DNA of 64,000 nucleotides from Schoenoplectus triqueter (Eukaryota; Streptophyta; Magnoliopsida; Poales; Cyperaceae): NCBI GenBank assembly GCA_964058805.1, contig CAXKVV010000276.1, forward strand, positions 124,001-188,000. The letters are read 5' to 3'. The translations under genes were made by a program, and so were the position numbers. Below the pieces are notes generated by a model. That model saw nothing but the letters and a program-made list of their open reading frames with translations, made no database searches and was not told the DNA's origin. Of the stretch, positions 48,905 to 59,700 are shown piece after piece. How positions within the stretch are numbered: the first letter of the stretch is position 1; the number at the start of each line of letters is the position of its first letter.

Positions 48905-50421
48905 TGAAATGAATAAATATGCTCACATAAGGAGTGTAGAGCCACATATGAATATTTGTACACATTTAGAATGATTAGTCAAGACGAGAACACCTTGACG
49001 GAGGATAACTAAGGTTGTAATAACAACATGAGAAGATACGTCGAGACAAGAACATCTCGACACTTGATGAAGAATAATAAGATACGTTGAGACAAGAACA
49101 TCCTAACGTAGAATGATTAAGGCTTCGATAGCAGCATGAAGAGATATGTCGAGACAGGAACATCTTGACACTTGATATATATTGACTCTGAAGAAGAAGA
49201 ACATTACGATGTCCTAGATAGGTGACATCTTAATGACTCGCTGCCATGAGCAAGTAACTCATGATTGAATACGCTCACACAAGGGGTGTAGGGCAATATA
49301 GTAATTTTGCACAAGTAATGCAACATATAGAATGGCTAGTCGAGACAAGAACATCTTGACGTTCGTTGAAGATTGACCAAAGCTACGACATCAGCATGGA
49401 GAGATATGTCGACTTTGAAGATGAAAAACATTACGATGTCCGAGCGAAGTGACATCTTAATGACTCGGTGTCATGAACAAGTAATTCATGACCGTTTGAG
49501 CTGGCAAGACTGAACTCGTTCATCGACGAGTTTGTCTCCCAATTCATTCCCCGAGAATGTGAGATTGAATCGGTCTGTTGGTAGATTCATCCACAAAACA
49601 GTGAATGTGAACCGTTCTGTAGGTAGGTTCCTTCACTAACACATGCCTCAATGTTGAACTGGCCCAGCGCTTCAGGTTTGACATTGTGTGCAATTGTGTT
49701 TCCTAGGTTTATGAATCGGCTTAGTGCTACGAATTCATGATCTAGAAGATCAGTGAGAAGAAATACGTGGGCCATAGCCACCCTTCTCCTGATTCACCAA
49801 CCTCAAGATCAACCGGCTCAGCGCTTCGAGTTGTATTTTGTGTGATTGGTTGTTGACTAGTTAAGATTGAACCGGTCTGTTTGTAGGTTTATCTTCTAGA
49901 TCAACGGAGGTCGAGTCGGTCTGTATGTAGACTCACCTCAAGCCCCCTATGAAGAGATTAACCTGGTCTGTTGGTAAGGTTACATCTCGAGGAGGCATGG
50001 ACTGAACCGGTCTGTTTGTAGGTTCGTCCACCATAGGATAAAACCGATCTGTTTGTAGGTTTTGTCTTCCCTAGATTGAACCGGTCTGTTGGTAGGTTCA
50101 TCTTCCGTAGATCCATTTTTATAAACTTAGACGACCACTTGCCCATCTCTTAACTATACTATTTGCTTCTCTCTTTCAAAGATCCAGAGGTGCCTCGAGG
50201 TTCGTAGCCCAGGGTAATTAACGGTGGGGGCTTGCGCCCACCGGAATCTACAAGAACTCACAACCACTAAAAAACCCCCTGAATGTGCATCCCAATATCT
50301 CTAAACGGCAGAATCGGCCGACACCCATACAGATGCACGCTCGGGAGGGATCTCCGTGTCCTTCTTCCGCAGAACCCATCGCCCGGCGGCGGTGCGGCGG
50401 CGCGCGAAAAAGGGTCGCACA
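48905..50421 (+). mobile_element. 5' LTR of the Tat-type retrotransposon (3' part certain, 5' limit uncertain)
   Basis: Ends GGGTCGCACA immediately before a primer-binding-site-like TGGCACGCCC. It matches the inverted LTR at 39831-42270 over the terminal blocks and the ACACAAGGGGTGTAG start region. Two direct copies of the start region occur (48918 and 49274), each followed by repeats of GAGACAAGAACATCTTGAC. Hairpin modules of the same kind as on the left fill 49566-50100. The matching 3' LTR lies beyond the window, so the 5' border cannot be fixed. Confidence 0.65.
49566..50102. repeat. Hairpin modules, LTR copy on the plus strand
   Basis: About nine modules in complementary orientation to those at 40-42 kb, core GGTCTGTTNGTA. 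Stem pairs: GAATC/GATTC, GAACC/GGTTC, GAGTC/GACTC, TAACCT/AGGTTA, AAAACC/GGTTTT. The loop is again constant while the stems change in step. Confidence 0.85.
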
Positions 50422-50590
50422 GGATCTGGCACGCCCAGTGGGACTATCAAAATAAACTCAGGGAACATAAGATTTTGGATGCATATCTAGGGGGGATCTC
50501 CGTGTCCTTCTTCCGCAGAACCCATCGCCCGGCGGCGGTGCGGCGGCGCGCGAAAAAGGGTCGCACAGGATCTGGCACGCCCGGTGGGAC
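50347..50590 (+). repeat. Duplicated LTR end and primer-binding site
   Basis: A 98-bp segment (50347-50444) is repeated at 50493-50590 with one difference seen (CCCAGTGGGAC against CCCGGTGGGAC). Each copy holds the last ~75 bp of the LTR, the CACA end, GGATC and the TGGCACGCCC primer-binding-site-like sequence. The 146-bp period includes 48 bp of unique spacer. Which copy works as the primer site cannot be told. Confidence 0.9.
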
Positions 50591-50655
50591 CTAGATTCTC
50601 CTCTTATCTCTGAAAGAGAGAGGCAAATAGAATAATTAAGAGATACAAGTGGTCT

Positions 50656-50703
50656 TCTATGTGCTAAAATGACTAATAATTTTCAAGTGTTTTTGTTTTG
50701 CAG
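50656..50703 (+). promoter_or_regulatory. Possible 3' splice site just before gag
   Basis: TGACTAAT, a good branch-point match, is followed by a T-rich tract and TTTTGTTTTGCAG ending at 50703, three bases before the gag-pol ATG (50707). This looks like a plant 3' splice site and suggests a leader intron in the retrotransposon RNA. The donor was not identified. Confidence 0.4.
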
Positions 50704-50706
50704 GAA

Positions 50707-53700
50707 ATGGCATACTTCGGCAACTTCAACCTCGCTCCCTACACTGTCACTCCTGCACAGAGCCCAGAGGGCAAACTATTCATGTTCTTTGGGACCATCC
50801 CACAAGAACTGACTGTCTATGGCCCAGCTCCAGTGGCCGTCTTCACTCCCGCGACCGTCCAGATCTCCATCCCGGACGAGGAGGAGGACTCGATTACCCT
50901 AACTCCCAAGGGTATTTCTAACAACGTCATGGCCTCTCCTACTGCCTCCCCAAAGAGGAGAAGGCGCCCGTCTAAGAAGACGGCCCCAAAGGCAGCAGCC
51001 CAAACTGCCCGTAACTCTCAAGCGTCCAGGAAGAGGGCCCTGGATGCATACCAAAACCAGCTGGTGGCTAGGCCAGCTATCCCAGTCTCCAACAAATTTA
51101 CGTCACTCCGAATAGTGGCCAAGAACTCGGCCACAGGCCAGCTCCGCCAGGCATGGGAGGTGCCTAAGCCCACACCTCGCCCAACTCAAAGGCCTCAGCG
51201 CCGCCAGGACAAATCTCAAACCCCTGCAGAAGCCATCTACAAGGCTCACAGGGCCCTCAAACAGAGGAAGAGCGTCAAGAACGCTAGGTCGAGACAATAC
51301 GTCTCCCGCCCTAACCAATCTCAAGGCATGGCTCAGCCACAAGCCATTGCCTCCACTCCGAACACAAGGAGGTCTATACTAAAGGCAACACCTAGCACCC
51401 AGCAGGTGTGGGTTCCAAAGGGTTCCCAGCCAACAAAACCCCCATCTAAAACCCAGCCCAGTAAGGCCGGCAGGTCCAACGCTCCGCCCGAGAGCGTGTT
51501 CAGCCGTCTAGGTCAGAAGAGTGTATTTAGCCGGATAGGCTCGAGAATACCACTCAACAACTTGAAAATAACTGCTCCTGACCAAACAAAGAAGAAGAGA
51601 AGAACCGCTCGCTATGAAGAGCACTTCTCAGTCAACACCATCAGCATAAGCTACGATACTGATCCAGACACTGATGGAGAGGTGAATATGGTCCAGGATG
51701 ACCAGTCCCCGCCTAATCAAGCTCACGTCACCAATACCAACAAAAATAATGGTAGAAAAGGGAGACCTCCCAAGAGAGTCAACCCCGAAGGCAATAGCAG
51801 GGAAGGGGAAGACCATAATAAAAACCCTGATCTTTTCGACAACGAAGATGACGTTGAAGCACGTCCCGAAATGCCTATCGATGAAATTGAAATATTAAAA
51901 GGCCACATCGAGGCACGGGATGAAGAGCTGATTAGGCAACGGGAGCTAATCGCTACCATGCTAAAGCAAAATGAAGAACTGATTAAGGCGGTCAAATCCT
52001 TACAAGAATCACAAGACGCCAACTTCAAAGCTGGTAGCTCCCGTCAAGAAGGGGTCCACAGTACCAAAAGCAATCATAAGGGAAAACAACCGGTCGATTC
52101 TAAACCCCATCCACACAGAACCATAGAAGTGGAGGCTGAACCAACGGGAATATCCCGGAAAGAGATTCAAGCCATGATTGCACAGCAAATGCAGATAGCT
52201 GGAGGTGGATACGCTATCCCTCCCGTTAAAAACTGTGGACATCCATACCCTGCCATATATGACTTGGAAGAATATCCTAAAGGGTATGTGATCCCCCGCT
52301 TCAGGACCTTCTCCGGGGAAGGCAATAAAGACCTGAACCCCGAACAACACCTGGCCCACTTTGTAGCCTCGTGCGGCAACACGGGCGGCAATGATGCACT
52401 GTTGTTAAGACAATTCCCTCAGAGCTTGGTGGGAACCGCCTTTCAATGGTATTATTCGCTGGAAAACAACAGCATCAGGACCTGGGACGAGATGGCAGAC
52501 TCGTTTAGGGCACGATTTGTCATGGTGTCTGATAAAATAAACATAGCCGATCTGGCAAGCACTAAACCCAAGAAAGGGGAGTCAATGACAGATTTTATCA
52601 ACAGATGGCGGAACCTCAGCATCAAATGCGACCGCACATTAACTGAAGATGAGGCCGTCAACTTAATCATGAAAAACATTGACGGGTGGATGGGCATGCT
52701 TCTTGGTGTGACAAAGGTCAACACATTCAAAGACTTGCTCAGATCGGTATCCAATATGGAAAGGATGTCACCGCATACCGTGCCGAGCTTTATGAATAAT
52801 AGGCCGCAACGAGGGGCCCGAGCTGAGACAAAAGTGGCACTCACCTCGTTAAAAGACAAGATGGTTGCCAACGCAGACACCCAAGGCGGCAGCAGTAGCA
52901 CAAATGGCAACAATTATAATAAGGGACCCAGGCCCAATCCAGGAGGGAGTTCACGGAGTTTTGAATCTCTCAAACAAAAGAAATCTAAACCGTACTCCTT
53001 CAGAAAAGATAAAGTTGCCCAAATCTTCAGAGGGGCACTGAAGAACGGCCTAACCCTGCCGGCCAGTAAACGCCCGGAAGATGCCGATAAATCGGACGAA
53101 CCCAACTTCTGCCCATACCACAGAATAATAGGGCACTCAATTGAAGATTGCTGGGTCTTCAAAGATTGGGTCGAGAAGGCGTATAAAAATGGTGAAATTA
53201 CTTTACCTAAAGGGTTCTTGCAAAGCCCATCAGCCCATGAGCAGGCCAACACGATCTCTCACGAGGAAGAGGAAGTCCCGGGCCAATTAAGTGAAGACCA
53301 AGAAGAACAATGGACTACGCACCTATCGAAGAAATCAATTAAAATGCTTAAAGCCCTTAAGAAAGAACCTGGCATGAAATGGAAGGACGACATCACGCCA
53401 GTGGTCCCACCAAAACCCAGGGTATATTATAAGGTGGACCAGAGCCAAAACCAGGTTCTTAAGAAGAAAAAGAAGCATAGAAACAACAAGTCCAAAAAGA
53501 ACAAGATTGAAGAGTACGAGCAGGGCAGTCCTGAGGTGATCACCCTTCAACATTTCATCTCCAAAGAAGACTGGGAGAAGCTAACCCTAGGTCAAAAGAA
53601 GGAAGATGTGAATGAAGAAATAAATAAAGAGGAAAGCGAAGAGATCTGGGGTGCTTCGTGCAACATGGTATATTCTTCTCACGATGAAGATATGCCAACA

Positions 53701-56700
53701 TTAGAGGAGATGTTCTTCCCAAATGACGAAGGGGAAGCAAGCACCTCTGGGACCAAGAATGAAGAATGTAAAGCCGTACTCCGGTCCGGGACTTATATAC
53801 CCGAGAGACAGGCTCCCAAGGATTCCGATAAAGGAAAGGATAAGGCCCTAAATAAAGGTAAAGAGGTCGAGAACCCAAGCAAGAACCCAGAAAAGACCCG
53901 GTCGACGGGCGAAGAATATAACGTGTTGGCACATCTGCGTAAAATTCCAGCACTATTAAGCATATTTGACGCATTGATGATGTCACAAGACCTAAGGGAG
54001 GTTCTAATTCAGGCCTTGCAAGATCCTGAGAAGTACAAGTCATACTTTGTAGAGCAAAATATGCAAGAAGCCTTATTCACCGCCAAACGGGCCGCCTGTA
54101 TAAATTTCACGGACGACGACCTCCTAATAGGCACCGTCGACCATAACCGCCCGCTATACATCACCGGAAACTGCGGAGGGCAGAAGATTGGCCGCATCCT
54201 GGTCGACGCAGGGTCTTCGATCAATATCATGCCGCTTAAAACCTTAAAGACTATCACCTTAGATGTGAAGAATCTATCTGATGAAAAGGTGATTATTCAT
54301 GGCTTTAATCAAAACTCCCAAAAGGCCCTGGGAGCTATAACTCTGAACCTGCAATGCGGAAGCCTAAAAGCGCCTACTAAATTCTATGTCATTGACGCTG
54401 AAACCTCTTATCGGGCGTTGCTGGGTCGCCCGTGGCTTCACAGCAATCAGGTCATACCCTCTACTCTGCACCAATGCCTGAAATATATCGAGAATGGTAA
54501 GCAAAAGAGAATTGACGGAGATGTCAAGCCATTCGGGGTGCATGAGATTAAGTTCAATGACGCCCAGTATTTTCTGCCTAAATCCGCTGTGGCGCCGAGC
54601 CGGCCTATAACAAAAGCAGGTCAGAAATCCTTCAATAAAGGCCCTAAATTTGATACCTCATCTGGAGAAGAAGAAGAGGTCAAATTTAACATTAAACCCC
54701 GAGGTGCTCGAGCCCAAAGACCCGGAAGAAAGTCGGGTGAAGAAGCAACCTTCCGCTTCAAACAGGTGGCTGCGTATAAGGCCCAAATAAAGCCGAGCGA
54801 AATCAAGTCAAGTGATTCTGAGGAGGAGGTCGTTTTCAATTTTAAGCCTGCCAACACCCCTCAAATTCAGATCATAGAGGCAACTTCGGGAGAAGACTCC
54901 GAAGATTCTAACAATTCGGACAATACCACCTCGGGAGAGGAATCTGGCCATGATCGTCAGCCCTGGGAAGAGGAGTCTGACGAAGAGATCATTTATCACA
55001 TCCTCAAGAAGCCATATAAAGGGCCCGAAACAGATAATGAAAGTGAGGAGTCATATATGATCAACACGGGACCCGGTAGCGGAAGGGATAACCCGGTTAG
55101 GCCAAGGCCTATAAATGAAGAACGCTCATGGCGGGAAAATTTCGAAGGTCGCGTCTGGAATGCAATCGACGAAATAAGGCACCAAGTTGAAAATAATAGG
55201 AGAGAGGTGTCTGAACAATGGGAAGTGATGCAGGATATCAAGACGCAACACAATGAAATCATGATAATGATTGAAAACCTGCAAACCGCGATTTATAATT
55301 CCGAGCTGCTCAAAGAAATGACGAGCGAACCCCGTTCCGGGACCCCCGAAAGACAAGCACCCGATAGCGGCAAGCGGGTAATTGTCATAGTAGATGAATC
55401 GAAGGGGGAAGAAACGAAAACTAAACAATCGACCGTCATGCAGACTCTCAAGGTCAAGAAGAGTAAACCATACTCTTTTCTGAGAAATAAAACAGCTCGG
55501 ATATTTGAGCAGGCCCTAAAGAACGGATTAACACTTCCCGTCTGTAAGAGACCCGCCGACATAGAAAGAGCCGGCGAAGGCGAATTCTGCCCTTATCATC
55601 GCATATTGGGTCATACTATTGAAGAGTGTTGGGTATTCAAAGACCTAATAGAAGAAGGGCATAGAAACGGGACAATCCAACTCCCGAAGAGCTTTCAACA
55701 AGACCCAGCTCCACATAACTTGAATAGCAAAGGCAAAGGGGTGGCTTATACGATCTCGCACACTCCCGTACCTAGCAAACCTAAGGCTGCGAGACGTAAG
55801 CCGATCAAGGAAATCTACCGCTCCAACTCAGTCATGAACATTGAGATAGAAGAGGAGATGGCAGCGCTGGAAATTACTGTGGTTCCCGAAAGGCATTTTA
55901 AAGACCTTATACCAAGGGAGGTGAACCACATCCAAACCCTAAAGACCTTTGTTGTGCCGGCAAAGGTAGAGCGCCTTAAAGGGAAGACTATCATCCATAA
56001 GGCCATTATTTTCTATCAGAGTGATTCGACCCAGTCTCTGAAGAATCCTGATCACGACACTTGGAAGAAGTGGGTGATAGAACAAGAATCAGAGAATGCA
56101 ACGAGCGGTGATGTTGCATCTCATCCCTTTGGAAAGGAGCTATATAAATTGGCGAAAAGGGCAAAATGTCTGAGAGACATATCCAAGGCCGAGGCCAAGC
56201 GCTTTGATGAACTCTGGAATGGCGGCCAGAATAAAGTCCTGGGCCTGGATGGTAAAATAAAATACACCCGGGGATTAGGGTATAACTGCGATGACGCAGC
56301 ATGTTTTGAGGGGTCTCTCGACGAGTACCGTATGAAAGAGAGCTGCTGTATGACTTCTGTTGAAATGCCAGATGATAAAACAGAAGAGGACAATACCCCG
56401 GTCCTGAAAAATGTTTTGAAACAGCTAGAAAAGGAGCCTAATACGGTCGATGAGTTAGCAGAAATCAATCTGGGGACGGAAGAAGACCCACGACCAACTT
56501 TCATAAGCACGTCATTGCCAGAAGAGGTGGCTGACAGGTTGAAGACATTCCTTAGAAGTTACATGGACTGCTTCGCTTGGAGTTATAAAGAGATGCCTGG
56601 ATTAGATCCCAACGTGGCGGTCCATTACTTGAAAATTGATCCAACCTTCAAGCCGATTAAGCAAGCGCCGAGGCGAATGAGAATAGAACTCGAAGAAAAG

Positions 56701-59700
56701 GTCGTGGAGGAAACAAAGAAACTCATCGACGCCGGTTTCATACGGGAAGAAGAAACACCAGAATGGGTGGCTAGCATTGTCCCGGTTAAGAAGAAAAATG
56801 GGCAGATCCGCATCTGTGTGGACTTTCGGGACCTAAATAAGGCGTGCCCTAAAGATGATTTCCCGCTCCCAGTAACCGAAATCATAATTGACCACACATC
56901 CTCCTATGAAGTCTTCTCCTTCATGGACGGTTATGCGGGCTATAATCAAATTAAGATGGCGCCAGAAGATGAGAGGCATACGGCATTCCGCACGCCGATT
57001 GGCATATATTGCTACAAAGTCATGCCGTTTGGGCTCAAAAATGCGGGAGCCACCTACCAACGGGCGATGACGAAAATATTCGACGATCTGATCCACAAAA
57101 TAGTAGAATGCTATGTGGATGACCTAGTCATCAAGGCCATGTCATATGAAGAACACCTCCAATATCTTGAGGTTGTTTTCAACCGCCTAAGAGAACATGC
57201 GCTCAAATTAAACCCGTTGAAATGCGCATTCATGGTATCATCCGGTAAATTTCTGGGGTTTGTAGTACGCCACAGGGGAATTGAAATAGACCCGGGCAAG
57301 ATCAAAGCAATCACTGAACTATCCCCGCCGAAGAATTTAAAACAGTTGCGATCTTTGCAAGGGCAATTGGCGTACATTAGGCGGTTTATAGCCAACCTAT
57401 CGGGTAAAATCCAACCCTTCACCCGGCTGACTAAGAAGAATATCCCGTTTAAGTGGGATGGCGAGTGCCAGCGAGCCTTTGAAAAAATCAAGGCATATCT
57501 GCTCAACCCTCCAGTATTGGCGGCGCCCATACCCGGGAAGGAGCTCATTCTATACACGACCGCCCTGGATGGATCCTTGGGAGCTTTGTTGGCACAAGAA
57601 AACCAGGATGGTAATCAAAATGCGCTATATTACTTAAGTCGCATGATGGTGGGGGCAGAACACGGGTATTCACCGATTGAGAAACATTGTTTAGCCCTAA
57701 TCTTCGCGGTGAAGAAATTGAGGCATTACATGCTAGCCCATAAAATCATATTAATATCCAAGGTGGACCCTCTCAAATATCTGATGACTCGGCCAATGCT
57801 AACGGGGAGGCTGGCCAAGTGGGCTATCATCCTCACTGAATTCGACATCACCTATACACCGCAAAAGGCGATAAAGGGGCAGGCGCTAGCAGATTTCCTG
57901 GCTGCACACCCGATCCAAGACGACTCCCCATTAAAATGTGACTTCCCTGATGAGGAAACCCTACATGTTGAAGAAGGAAGTCCTATATGGGAGATGTACT
58001 TTGATGGTGCTTCTTCAATCAAGCCAATCGCGGGCCCGGGAGTCCCAACTGTGCGAGCTGGCGCAGGACTAGTCTTCGTAACCCCGGAGGGCGGGATAAT
58101 ACGACATTCTCTGGCTTTAACCGAACCATGTACAAATAATGAAGCAGAGTATGAGGCACTCATCGCCGGACTAGAGCTTTCATTGGAGCTGGAAATCAAG
58201 GCTGTGCGTATCTTTGGGGATTCACAGTTGATCATAAATCAAATAATTGGCGAATATAAGGTCCTAAAGCCGGAGCTAATACAATATCACCAAAAGGCCA
58301 TGGAACTAATGAAGAAAATCCCGTACGTGTCCATCGAGAAGGTCACGAGGGCCGTGAATGGTGAAGCAGATGCGTTGGCCAAACTCGCCAAGGAGCTGGG
58401 TGAACCAACAGAACCGGAAATCCACATCATCGTCCGCAATAGGAGACCATTATCATTGTGTCAAATAACAGATGATGCGAGTAATGAAAATGCCGGGCTA
58501 GAAAAAATGGAATGCCAAGAAGCAATGATAACTGAAGACGATGATTGGAGACAGCCATTCATTGAATATTTCCGGCATGGCACCCTCCTTAAAGATAAAA
58601 GGATAGCTGATCAACTAAGAAAGCGGGTACTACGGTATGCATATGTGGGCAATACGCTATACCGTAGATCTTATAATCAGTTATGGCTAAGATGTGTATC
58701 AGGGCCTGAAGCCGGGCAAGTTATGAAAGAAGTTCATTCTGGACTATGCGGAGCACATCAGTCTGGGCCGAAAATGAAGTTAAAGATCAAGCGAATGGGA
58801 TATTATTGGCCCACGATGGTGGCTGATTGTGAAGAGCATGCAAAGAAGTGCCGCATGTGTCAGATACATGGCCCTTTTATACATCAAGCGCCAAACCCGT
58901 TGCACCCCACGGTAGCATCCTGGCCATTTAATATGTGGGGCACAGACATAGTGGGGCCCATAGACCCTCCGACGTCGAGAGGTCACCGGTTCATCCTGGC
59001 GGCGACATATTACTTTACAAAATGGGCCGAAGCCATCCCGCTCAAAGAAGTCAAAGCATCCGATGTGGTCAAGTTCTTTAAGACGCACATCCTCTACCGA
59101 TTCGGTACGCCGCAACGGATAATATCCGATAACGGGACGGCCTTTAAGAGCTCCAAAGTCTATGCCCTGGCGGAGCAATTTAACATTGATTGGAGATTCT
59201 CGTCCATTTACAACCCGAGAGCCAACGGCCTGGCCGAAGCCTTTAACAAAACCCTAATCAACATCATGAAGAAGACCGTAGACGGCAACCAACGAGACTG
59301 GGATAATCGTCTACAAGAGGCATTATGGGCTTATCGGACCACATACCGAACGCCTACGCAAGCTACCCCGTATTCTCTGGCTTTTGGGGTTGAAGCCGTC
59401 CTCCCTCTTGAGGTAGAACTACCGTCATTGCGGGTGGCTATGCAAAACGATATGACCATGGACGAATGCCAACAACTTAGACTGGACGAGTTGGATGCCA
59501 TGGACGAGAAGAGATTAATAGCCCAGCAGAACCTTGAAATATATCAGGCAAAAATGGCAAGGGCATATGACAAAATGGCGCGAGTCAGGGCATTTCAGCA
59601 AGGGGAGCTTGTTCTTGTCCTTAAGAGGCCGATTATTGGCCGGCACATCGGCCCGAAATTCTCTCCGAACTGGGAAGGGCCATATGTAATTGAGAAGGTA

